From the NCBI GenBank assembly GCA_024226735.1, contig JAAELL010000088.1, positions 1 to 42,960 of the forward strand: a stretch of DNA of 42,960 nucleotides. Direction: 5' to 3'. This document shows, in pieces, positions 15,360-25,000 of this stretch; position 1 is the stretch's first letter, and each line of letters begins with the position of its first letter. This stretch comes from a bacterium. GTDB lineage: Bacteria; Planctomycetota; UBA1135; GCA-002686595. The position numbers were made by a program, and so were the translations under genes. The notes below the pieces were generated by a model. The model searched no databases. It was given only the letters and a program-made list of their open reading frames with translations, and had not been told where the DNA came from.

Positions 15360-17800
15360 ACCGTCGTCCCGGGGCCGGTCAGCGCGAACGCGCGACGCTC
15401 CGTTCCGTTCAGGGCGCGCACTTCGTACTCACCCGGCAGGAGCGCACGCTGCGCGACGCTCGGATCGAGCGAGAGCACCGACTTCGGCCCCATGTCGCAT
15501 GGACCGGGGACCTCGATGTAGAACTTCGCGTCCTCGCTGACACCCTCCCAATCGAACCGCACCGGCACGCGCTCGGGAGCGAGCACGGTGTCGAAGTCGA
15601 GCACGCTGTCGGCCGCGAGCTCGCTCACTCCGAGCAAGACCATGCCGTGCTCTTGAACGGCTGCCCAGACCTCGTAGCGCGCGGGCTTCTTGCCCTCGGC
15701 GCGGAAGGCGCCCGTGATCGGGTCGGCGTTCACCTGGAAGTAGTCCTCGGTCGAGCAGCCGATGACGAGCGCGTCCTCGAACGGTTGGCCGCGGTGATCG
15801 AGCAGGACGCCCTGGACGACACCCGACGGGAGGGAACTGGGCTCCAGCTGCACGCGGATGGCCTCCGCCGCGGGCCGGACGTCCGACAGGGTGACGTTGT
15901 TGCTCATGTCGGTGTCGCGCCGCACGGCGACGCCGAGGGTCTCGTCCGGCACGTGCGGGAACGTGACGTGGCCGGAGGCGTCGGTGCGGTCGAGCAGGCC
16001 CCACGGCACGGTGCCCACGTCGGAGGCGACGACGATCACCTTCGCCGCCGGAACGGGCTCCCCGTCCGCTTCGACGACGTGCAAGCGCAGGGGCTGGACG
16101 GCCTCGAGGACGGCGTCCCAGACGCTTTCACGTTCCAGGTCGGCCTCGAGAACGGTCGCCGCGAAGCGCGACGGCTGACTCGGATCCGTGGCGAAGATCC
16201 GGTGGCGCCCGGGCGCGAGACCGGTCAGCTCGTAGCGGCCGAGCGCATCGGTGCGGGCGTGGGGGAGTCGGTCGCGCGGCCCAGTCCCGAGCATGACTTC
16301 CCAGACGCGCACGTTGCTGGCGGGACTCCCGTCCGCGTGGTGCACGACCCCCGTGACGCGCGCCCCGGCGGCGAGCTCGAGCTCGATCTGCACGACGTCG
16401 TCCGCGCTCTCGATCGCCCGCCGTGCCGGCTGCCACCCCACCGCGAAGGCCTGCAGGTGGTGCAGGCGGCGCGGCGCGCCCTCGATCTCGAACGCGCCCG
16501 CGGCGTCGGTCGTCGCTTCGAGCGTGCGCTCGTGGTGGACGATTCCATCGGTGGTGATGACGACTCCGTCGCGCTCGCGCCTCAGCTTCACCAGCGCCCC
16601 TTCGACCGGCGCCTGGAACGGATCGAGCACGGTGCCGCGCAGGGTCTGTCCGCGGCCGGCGACGGGGATCGTCAGGCTTCGACCTGCCCGCGGCAGGGGG
16701 ACCGCGTACAGGTGGGACCATGCGCCGTCGGTCGCCCGCGCGGCGACGCGCACGCCGCCGATGGGACCCGGCACCTCCGGTGCCCCGAGCAACACGTGCT
16801 CGGGGATCTCGATCGCCGCGCGGCCGTCCACGTCGAGCTCGAAGTGGCCAATGGTCAGTGGAGCGCGGCCCAGAGCGGAGAGCCCGATCACCTCGACCGT
16901 TCCCCCGCGATACGGCTCTCCGTCAGGCATCTCGAGCTCGACGTCGAGCCGTCGCACCGCCGCTTCCTTGCGTTCGGTCACGGCGTCCGGATTGGGCGCA
17001 GCTGGAGTGATCGGGACGTTCGCGCGCGGCGCGGGCGAGGCGCTACGCCGTGCGCCGTTCAACGTCGCGGACGACGTGTCCAGTCCCGATACCGAGGGCG
17101 CCGCGCCCGACGACTGCGCGGCCAAGCTCTCCGCGTGTGTCCCCAGCAAGCCGCTCTTCCATACGGCGATCGGGGCGACGACGCAGCCGACGACGCAGCC
17201 GACGACGAGCAGCGCCCGCGCGACGAACGTCGCGGTCCGCCGGCGCGGGGGCAGGAGCAGCACGAGCGCGCGCGCCCAGCTCGAACGGTCGCCCCCGGCA
17301 GCGCGGTCCAGGGCCGCCCGCAGCTCGATCGTCCCGCGCCGCACCTGGCTCTTGACCGTCTCGCGCGAGCGGCCGAGTGCCGTGGCGATCGACTCGATGG
17401 GTCGGTCCTCCAGGAAACGCATGTGCAGGACGCTGCGGTACGGTTCGCGCAACCCCGCGAGCGTGGTGCGCAAGAGCGCATTCATCGAGTCGAGCTCGAA
17501 CCCGAAGTCCTCTTCCTCGACAGCCGCACGCTGCACGGCGAACGCCTCGAGCTCGCGCCGCCTGGCCGCCCGGGCCCGGTGGCGGCTGGCGAGGTTGCGC
17601 ACGACGCGCCGCATCCACGCGGCGCGATCGCGCACTCGCGGCCGGGCGCTACCGATCGAGGCGAGCCAGGCTTCCTGCACGAGGTCGTCGGCCGTGTTCT
17701 CGTGTCCGACGAGGGCGACGGCCAGGCGGCGTAGGGATTGGTCGAGGGCGCGGGTCTCCCGCTCGTCCACCGCGCTCCTAAGAGGGTCCCGAAGACTCAT
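15344..17800 (-). CDS. Membrane-tethered ECF sigma factor with Cna-B-like extracytoplasmic repeats
   Basis: An 818-residue fusion. Residues ~15-80 are sigma-70 region 2 (NTADDLVQEAWLASIG, WMRRVVRNLASRHRARAARR). Residues ~106-165 are region 4 (LREPYRSVLHMRFLEDRP, then IESIATALGRSRETVKSQ). A single membrane helix lies at ~190-213 (TFVARALLVVGCVVGCVVAP). About 600 residues of carboxypeptidase-regulatory/Cna-B-like beta domains follow (RGTVLDPFQAPVEGALVKLR, ARVTGVVHHADGSPASNVRV, PSGVVQGVLLDHRGQPFEDA). A sigma domain inside and a sensor-like tail outside would make a one-piece transmembrane regulator; how it would reach RNA polymerase (proteolysis, or in situ) is unknown. Planctomycete ECFs with C-terminal extensions are known in general. 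No anti-sigma gene is adjacent. Confidence 0.9.
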   Translation of the reverse strand: MSLRDPLRSAVDERETRALDQSLRRLAVALVGHENTADDLVQEAWLASIGSARPRVRDRAAWMRRVVRNLASRHRARAARRRELEAFAVQRAAVEEEDFGFELDSMNALLRTTLAGLREPYRSVLHMRFLEDRPIESIATALGRSRETVKSQVRRGTIELRAALDRAAGGDRSSWARALVLLLPPRRRTATFVARALLVVGCVVGCVVAPIAVWKSGLLGTHAESLAAQSSGAAPSVSGLDTSSATLNGARRSASPAPRANVPITPAAPNPDAVTERKEAAVRRLDVELEMPDGEPYRGGTVEVIGLSALGRAPLTIGHFELDVDGRAAIEIPEHVLLGAPEVPGPIGGVRVAARATDGAWSHLYAVPLPRAGRSLTIPVAGRGQTLRGTVLDPFQAPVEGALVKLRRERDGVVITTDGIVHHERTLEATTDAAGAFEIEGAPRRLHHLQAFAVGWQPARRAIESADDVVQIELELAAGARVTGVVHHADGSPASNVRVWEVMLGTGPRDRLPHARTDALGRYELTGLAPGRHRIFATDPSQPSRFAATVLEADLERESVWDAVLEAVQPLRLHVVEADGEPVPAAKVIVVASDVGTVPWGLLDRTDASGHVTFPHVPDETLGVAVRRDTDMSNNVTLSDVRPAAEAIRVQLEPSSLPSGVVQGVLLDHRGQPFEDALVIGCSTEDYFQVNADPITGAFRAEGKKPARYEVWAAVQEHGMVLLGVSELAADSVLDFDTVLAPERVPVRFDWEGVSEDAKFYIEVPGPCDMGPKSVLSLDPSVAQRALLPGEYEVRALNGTERRAFALTGPGTTVQLVR

Positions 17801-17830
17801 GCTGCTCGAGGTTCGTGGAAACGATCGCGA

Positions 17831-17856
17831 CCCGACCCGGCTCGCGCCGGGTCGGG
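17831..17856. terminator. Perfect 11-bp stem-loop
   Basis: CCCGACCCGGC - TCGC - GCCGGGTCGGG lies between the stop of the small secreted protein gene (17880) and the sigma gene start (17800), both on the minus strand. It may terminate the former or act in the sigma leader. No T-run follows on either strand. Confidence 0.5.
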
Positions 17857-17879
17857 GGAAGAGGACACACGATGGGGAT

Positions 17880-18302
17880 TCAGGGGTACAGCTGCCAGCC
17901 CCCGTTCACGTTGCCCGACGCGTCCCAGCGCAACTCGAAGATGTGAATGTCGGTCGTGTTCGGGTACGCGGCGGCTGCGAGGATGCGGCCGACGGGTCCC
18001 GGGCCGGTGTTGTAGCCGCGCAGTACGGTGGGCGTGCCGAGCGGCGTCGTCCCCGTGCCAGTCACGAAGCGACCGATGACCGTCAGCTGGATCGAGCCGA
18101 CAGTGATCGTTCCGGTCTGGTCGAACATCGTCGCCGAGATGGTGGTGGCCGACGTGAACGAGCCATTGACGAGTCCCCACGTGCCGACGGCCGCCGGGCT
18201 CGCAGCGGGGGCGGCGGGGGCTTCGGCGGCGGCGGGCGCCGCGGGTGCGAACGGCATCAAGAGCGCGGGGAGGAGGGCGAGCAGGAGCGGGATTCTGTGC
18301 AT
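17880..18302 (-). CDS. Small secreted protein, unknown function
   Basis: A 140-residue exported protein. Signal peptide MHRIPLLLALLPALLMPFAP is followed by an Ala/Pro-rich linker (residues ~20-40). A compact beta-rich domain then runs from VGTWGLVNGSFTSATTISAT to the C-terminus, with IQLTVIGRFVTGTG, GYNTGPGPVGRILAAAAYP and ELRWDASGNVNGGWQLYP. No family is recognised. It lies 79 bases upstream of the ECF sigma gene on the same strand, separated by a strong hairpin, so it could be a separate transcript or a target of that regulator. Confidence 0.7.
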   Translation of the reverse strand: MHRIPLLLALLPALLMPFAPAAPAAAEAPAAPAASPAAVGTWGLVNGSFTSATTISATMFDQTGTITVGSIQLTVIGRFVTGTGTTPLGTPTVLRGYNTGPGPVGRILAAAAYPNTTDIHIFELRWDASGNVNGGWQLYP

Positions 18303-18337
18303 GAGCGGTCGTTTGGGGGTTCTGGGGACGCCGCGCC

Positions 18338-18369
18338 CGGTGGGCTCGGTGGGCTCGGTGGGCTCGGTC
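18338..18369. repeat. 9-bp tandem repeat, about 3.5 copies
   Basis: The unit CGGTGGGCT is repeated head to tail in the upstream region of the small secreted protein gene (minus strand, start 18302). It could bear on spacing or regulation of that promoter; no function is visible. Confidence 0.7.
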
Positions 18370-18395
18370 GATCCGACTCGTGTCGGGCCACTAGT

Positions 18396-18569
18396 GGTGT
18401 GATGCAGACAGTTGCGGTCTTATCCCGAGTTCGCGTGTGCGTGCCACAAGGCGCGGCGACGACGCAACTTCGCTGCCAATACGGTGATACTGGGATTGGT
18501 CGCAGGAGCCGCAACGCCGTGGCGCGTGCATGCGGGCCGGGATATGACTGCGAATGTCTGCATCACACC
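18396..18569. mobile_element. Palindromic 174-bp element, MITE- or REP-like
   Basis: The ends are inverted copies. GGTGTGATGCAGACA at 18396-18410 recurs exactly as the reverse complement at 18555-18569. Similarity extends inward for about 52 bases (roughly 40 matches, including TATCCCG), leaving ~70 bases of core. The core carries no recognisable gene. No target-site duplication is evident. A non-autonomous transposable element or a large structured repeat are the two readings. It overlaps the likely 5' end of the membrane protein gene that follows. Confidence 0.55.
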
Positions 18570-18917
18570 CTCTGGATCCTGCCCGCGACCGCGCTCGCTC
18601 GCGGCTTTGCAGACGCGATCGGCAAGGCGATTCAGGCGCTCTTCGCTCTGTTCTTCGCCATGTTCTTCCTGAGGCTGGCGCTCGGCTTGGCCAGCATGGG
18701 CTCGACCATCGTATGGGAGGTGCTCCAAGCGCTCGTGCCCGTCGGACTTCCAGATTGGCTGGAGGTTACTGTCGACATCGTGGGCACGCTCTTGGCCGAA
18801 GGCACGTTCCTCACTCTGATGTTGGGCACGACGTGGGCGACGCAGCGCGAGAGCTACGCGCGTTGGGTGTCCGGGGAATCGAGCGGCGACGATCGGTCGC
18901 GCAATCACGAATCGTGA
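18402..18917 (+). CDS. Small membrane protein; start uncertain, possibly altered by the palindromic element
   Basis: The convincing part begins about 18570: LWILPATALARGFADAIG, then hydrophobic segments AIQALFALFFAMFFLRLALG, a second around VLQALVPVGLPDWLEVTVDI, and a third (VGTLLAEGTFLTLMLGTTWA), then a charged tail ending DRSRNHES. The in-frame ATG at 18402 lies inside the left arm of the palindromic element and would add ~57 atypical Cys/Arg-rich residues. A GTG at 18519 and an ATG at 18660 (85-residue product) are alternatives, and none has a good ribosome site. The native 5' end may have been displaced by the element. Base composition here is less GC-rich than its neighbours. The family is unknown. 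Confidence 0.45.
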   Translation: MQTVAVLSRVRVCVPQGAATTQLRCQYGDTGIGRRSRNAVARACGPGYDCECLHHTLWILPATALARGFADAIGKAIQALFALFFAMFFLRLALGLASMGSTIVWEVLQALVPVGLPDWLEVTVDIVGTLLAEGTFLTLMLGTTWATQRESYARWVSGESSGDDRSRNHES

Positions 18918-18979
18918 TCTTTTGTGCGCGTTGCCCGGCCTACGGCGCGAAGTGGGTGCATTGACGATGTGCCAACAAA

Positions 18980-19047
18980 ATCACCCCCTGTTTCGCATTG
19001 GAGCACTAGCATGCAGCTCAATCCTCACTCCGACCTGCTTGCTCACC
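18980..19047 (+). promoter_or_regulatory. Leader of the PKD giant, with TAGCAT box; duplicated at 27119
   Basis: This 68-base leader includes a TAGCAT box (19007-19012) 35 bases before the ATG. It closely matches 27119-27189: shared GTTTCGCA, CTA..ATGCAGC, GACCTGC, TTGCT and ACCATG in the same order and spacing. Conservation of untranslated sequence suggests promoter or mRNA-leader function. Confidence 0.5.
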
Positions 19048-22000
19048 ATGCGACACATCAGTGCTCTCCTCGCTGTGTTGCTGTGTGGAACTGCTTCTGC
19101 ACAGCTTCCGTCCGCTGACTTCATTGGCTCGCCGACCGCGGGAAACGCCCCGCTCGACGTAGCTTTCACCGACCTCTCCGGAGGGCAGATCACCAGCTGG
19201 AGCTGGGACTTCGGGGACGGCGGAACATCGACCCAACAGAGTCCCGACCACATCTACGCTGCGGTTGGCAGCTACAGCGTCTCGCTCACGGTCACCGGAC
19301 CGGGCGGCGTCAACCAGCTCACGCGTCCGAACTACGTGACCGTCGGCGCACAGTCGCCGGTCGCGGACTTCAGCGCTTCGCCGCAGTCCGGCACCGCGCC
19401 TCTCAACGTCTCGTTCTCGGACAGCTCGAGCGGTCCGATCACGAACCGCAGTTGGGACTTCGGTGATGGAGGCACCTCGAGCTCCACGAACCCGAGCCAC
19501 ACGTACATGGCGAGCGGTGTCTACACCGTCTCGCTCACGGTCGCCGGTCCTGGAGGCGTCGACACGCAGACGCGATCCAACTACATCGTCGTCTCCGCGG
19601 CCGCGCCGGACGCGAACTTCGTCGGGTCGCCGACGGGCGGGAGCGTGCCGCTCTTGTCGTCGTTCACGGACCTGTCGACGGGCGAGGTCTCGAGCTGGAG
19701 CTGGGGCTTCGGCGACGGCGGAACGTCGACGCAGCAGAATCCATCGCACACGTACAACGCGAGCGGCACGTACTCGGTTTCGTTGACGGTCGCGGGTCCG
19801 GGCGGAGCCGACTCGCGCACGCGCACCGACTACGTCACAGTCAACGATACGCCGCCCTCGGCCGAGTTCACGGGGTCGCCGACGTCCGGCGCCGCGCCGC
19901 TCGACGTCAGCTTCACCGACCAGTCGACGGGCACCATCACGGGCCGGAGCTGGGACTTCGGCGACGGCAACACGTCGACGCTCGAGAACCCGGACCACAC
20001 CTACACCGCCACCGGCAACTACACGGTGACGCTGACGGCGACGGGACCGGGGGGCAGCGACACGCGCACCCGGACCGCCTACATCACGGCCACCACCGCG
20101 CCCCCCGAGGCCGTCTTCACGGCCTCGCCGACGAGCGGCTCCTCGCCGCTCGAGGTCGACTTCACCGACCTTTCGAGCGGTCAGATCTCGACCTGGAGCT
20201 GGAACTTCGGCGACGGCGGGACCTCCGCCCTGCAGAACCCGGCGCACACGTACACGGCCAGCGGAACCTACACGGTCTCGCTCGACGTGACCGGACCGGC
20301 CGGAACGGACAACCGCACGGTCAACAATCTGATCACGGTGACGGCGGGAGCCCCGACCGCGGGCTTCGTGGGCTCGCCGACGAGCGGCACCACGCCGCTT
20401 CTGGTCGCCTTCACGAGTCTCGCGAGCGGTGAGATCGACACCTACGCGTGGGACTTCGGCGACGGTTCGACCTCGAATGGCACGAACCCGTCGCACCTGT
20501 ACCTACAGGAAGGCTCGTATTCGGTCTCGCTGACGGTCACCGGCCCCGGCGGTGCCGACACGCGGACGCTGAACAACTACGTGACGACGACCGTCCCGGC
20601 GCCGCGAGCGAGCTTCGCCGGGGCCCCGACGAGCGGTTCGTCCCCGCTCGTGGTGGTGTTCACCGACCAGTCGCTCGGTCAGGTGGCGAGCTGGAGCTGG
20701 GACTTCGGGGACGGCCAGACGTCCACGCTGGAGAATCCGAGCCACACGTACAGCTCCGGTGGCGTGTACTCGGTGGCGCTGACCGTCACCGGGCCGGGCG
20801 GCTCGGACACGTTCACGCGCAACAACTACATCAACGTCAGCGCCACGCCTCCGACCGCCGACTTCATCGGGACGCCGACGGCGGGAACGGCGCCTCTCGC
20901 GGTGTCGTTCAGCGACATCTCGATCGGCGAGGTGACGAGCTGGAGCTGGGACTTCGGCGACGGAGCGACGTCGACCGATGAGAGTCCGCTGCACACCTAC
21001 ACCCAGAGCGGTGACTTCACGGTCGCGCTGACCGTCACCGGACCTGGCGGGTCGGACACGCGCACCGCGACCGACTACATCTCGGTCACGCCCGCGCCGC
21101 CGATGGCCGACTTCTTCGGTGCGCCGACCGCGGGCACCGCGCCCCTCAACGTCACGTTCGGCGACTTGTCGACCGGCGAGATCACGAGCTGGGTCTGGAA
21201 CTTCGGTGACGGGGCGACCTCGAACCTCCCGAGCCCGAGTCACATCTACGCGGCGAGCGGCACGTATCCCGTGACGCTGACGGTGATCGGGCCCGGTGGC
21301 TCGGACACGATGACGCGTCTCGACTACATCGTGGTGACGCCGCCCGCGCCGAGCGCGGGCTTCATCGCGTCGCCGACGTCGGGCGCCTCTCCGCTGACCG
21401 CCGTGTTCTCCGACCTCTCCGTGGGCGAGATCTCGACCTGGGACTGGGACTTCGGAGACGGGAACACTTCGACCCAACAGAACCCGACCCACATCTATTC
21501 GAGCGAGGGCAGCTACACGGTCTCGCTGACCGTCACGGCCGCGGGCGGCGTGAACACGCTGACGCGGTTCAACTACATCAACGTCGCAGGCTCTCTGCCC
21601 GTCGCGGGCTTCTCGGGCTCGCCGACGGCGGGAGCGTCACCGCTCACCGTCAACTTCTCCGACTTCTCCACGGGCGACATCACCTCGCGCCTGTGGAGCT
21701 TCGGCGACGGCGCGACCTCGACTCTCGAAGAGCCCAGCCACACCTACGCCACGAGCGGGGTGTTCACGGTCTCCTTGACGGTCAGTGGGCCCGGTGGCGC
21801 GAACACGCTACGGCGGACCGACTACGTCAACGTGAGCGCGGCGTCTCCGAGCGCCAGCTTCGTCGGAACGCCGACGACCGGTGCGGCGCCCCTGGCGGTC
21901 ACGTTCTCCGACACCTCGACGGGCGAGATCACGGATTGGTCGTGGACCTTCGGTGATGGCGGAACCTCGACCGCGCAGAACCCGACGCACACCTACACGA

Positions 22001-25000
22001 CGAGTGGCGTCTACTCGGTCACCCTCCAGGTCAGCGGACGTGGTGGGCAGGACTCGCGGACGCGGACGAACTACATCACGGCGCTGTCCGACGTCCCGAC
22101 CGCGGCGTTCACGGGAGCGCCGACGCAGGGAGTCGCTCCGCTCGGGGTCTCGTTCGCCGATCAGTCGAGCGGCGAGATCACGAGCCGCCTCTGGGACTTT
22201 GGCGACGGCTCCACGTCGACGCTCGCGAACCCCGCCCACGTCTACCAGACGAGCGGCGTGTACTCGGTCAGCTTGACCGTGAATGGCCCCGGTGGTTCGG
22301 ACACGGCGACGCAGGCCGACTTCGTGAAGGTCGGTCCGGCCGAGCCGGTCGCGGACTTCGCGGGCTCGCCGACGACGGGCGCCGCGCCGCTGACGGTCGG
22401 CTTCAACGACCAGTCGACGGGCGAGATCGTTACCTGGAGCTGGGACTTCGGGGACGGCAGTACGTCCTCGGCTCAGAACCCGACCCACGTCTACCCTGCG
22501 AGCGGCATCTACTCGGTGTCGTTGAACGTCGTGGGCGGCGGCGGGTCGGACACGCGCACGCGCAACAGCTACATCGTCGTCAACGCGAGCGCGCCGAGTG
22601 CGGCGTTCTCGGGTTCGCCGACGGCCGGCTCCGCGCCGCTCGCGGTCGCGTTCAGCGACCTGTCGACGGGCGAGGTCACGGGCTGGAGTTGGGACTTCGG
22701 CGACGGCGCGAACTCGTCGGCGCAGAGCCCCAACCACGTCTACTCCCAGCCCGGCTCCTACACGGTCTCGATGACCGCGTCGGGTCCCGGCGGGTCAGAT
22801 TCGATGACGGAGACGAACTACATCGTCGTCGCCGAGCCGGCACCAGTGGCGGACTTCATCGGAAGCCCGACGAACGGCGCGGCGCCGCTCTCGGTGTCCT
22901 TCAACGATTCGTCGATCGGACAGGTCACGAGCTGGGCCTGGGACTTCGGTGACGGCCAGGCGTCGACCCTGGAGAACCCGACCCACACGTACGTGTCGGG
23001 CGGAACCTACACGGTCGCGATGACGATCATCGGTCCGGGCGGCACCGACACGCGTACCCGAACGGACTTCGTGACGGTCAGCGCTTCGCCGCCGTCGGCG
23101 GCGTTCGTCGGCTCGCCGACAGCGGGCAGCGCTCCGTTGGACGTCTCGTTCTTCGACCTGTCGGACGGCGAAGTCACGAGCTGGGCGTGGGACTTCGGCG
23201 ACGGATCGACGTCGACGCTCGAGCATCCCAACCATGTCTACACCACGAGCGGGGCCTTCTCGGTCTCGCTGACGGTGACCGGTCCCGGGGGCTCGGACAG
23301 CGAGACGCGCAACGGCTACATCACGGCGGCTCCGGCGGCTCCCGAGGCCGAGTTCACGGCCTCGCAGACCTCCGGCAACGTCCCGTTGAACGTGAACTTC
23401 AGCGATCAGAGCACGGGCCAGATCTCGAGCTGGAGCTGGGACTTCGGCGACGGGGCGACCTCGTCGGCCCAGAGCCCCAGCCACAGCTACACGGCCGCGG
23501 GCTTCTACACCGTGGCCCTGACGGTTGTCGGTCCCAGCGGGGTCGACACCGAGACGAAGCTCGACTACATCACCGTGACCGACGGCGGACCGCTGGCCAA
23601 CTTCAGCGGCTCTCCGACGGGTGGCTTGGTCCCGCTCAACGTCGCTTTCATCGACAACTCCGCGGGCAACGTGAACAGCTGGAGCTGGGACTTCGGCGAC
23701 GGCGGCACGTCGACGCAGCAGAACCCGAACCACACGTACGTGCTCGCGGGTGACTACTCGGTCTCGTTGACGGTCAGCGGCCCGCAGGGCAGCGACACGT
23801 TGACGCGCACCGACTACATCAACGCCACCACGACGCCGCCGGCCGCCGACTTCGACGGCTCGCCGACCTCGGGACAGGCGCCGCTCACGGTCACGTTCAC
23901 CGATGAGTCGAGCGGGCAGATCTCGAACTGGATGTGGGACTTCGGGGACGGCTCGACGTCGACCCAGCAGAGTCCGGAGCACACCTACAACTCCAGCGGT
24001 GTGTACACGGTCGAGCTGACGGTGACGGGGCCGGGTGGGTCCGACACCTTTACGCGGCCGAACTACATCGAGGTGACGGCAGCGCCGCCGACCGCCAACT
24101 TCGTCGGATCGCCGACGACGGGCATGGCGCCGCTCACCGTCAACTTCTCCGATCTCTCGACCGGCGACGTGTCGACCAGGCTCTGGAGCTTCGGCGATGG
24201 AGGCACTTCGATGCTGCAAGATCCCAGTCACACCTACAACAGCAACGGCGAGTACACGGTCGCGCTGACGGTCACCGGACCGCTGGGTACCGATTCGTTG
24301 ACGCGCACGGGGTACATCACGGTGAGCGACATCGGTGTTCCGGAGGCGGAGATCTTGCCCTTCCAGGAGGTCGAGAACCTCGACTTCGGCGCACAGGTCG
24401 ACGTCGACGTCGACTGGATGGTCGTCGGAGCGACCGGTGGCGGGATGTCGGCCGAGGCCCCCTCGGGCTCGGCGGTCGTCTACGAGCGTGTCGGAACGCG
24501 TTGGCTCGAGCACTCGGTCCTGCAGCCGGGCGACCTGGCGAACAACGCGCGGTTCGGCTTCTCGGTCTCGACCGAGGGCAACAGGATCGCCATCGGTGCG
24601 CCGTTCGACACGAACGGCGGCTCGGCGTACGTGTACACCTTGATCGGTGGCCAATGGGTCCAGGAAGGGGCGAAGCTCACGGCGAGCGACGCCGTGAATG
24701 GCGACTTCTTCGGCGGTGCGGTGTCGATCAACGGCAACCGCGTCGCGGTCGGCGCGCCGCTGGACGACGACGGTGGGCCCGAATCGGGTTCGGTCTACGT
24801 CTTCGAGCGCAACGGCTCGAACTGGAACCAGGCTGTGAAGCTCGTGCCGAACACCCACTTCCAGAACGACAGGTTCGGAGGCGCGGTCTCGATCGACGGC
24901 AACAGCGTCATGGTCGGCACTCCGCTCGCGGACGGGATCGCGACGAACTCGGGCTTCGTGTTCTGGTTCACCGGCGCCGGCGCCAACTGGAACCAGATGG

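Noticed and set aside
16251..18390. Long plus-strand frame opposite the sigma factor
   Set aside because: Arg/Ser-rich shadow; only its last part (after 18400) encodes a plausible protein, annotated separately.
19108..24336. Regular 249-bp repeats as a CRISPR array or satellite
   Set aside because: The repeats are translated PKD domains in one frame with no spacer structure.
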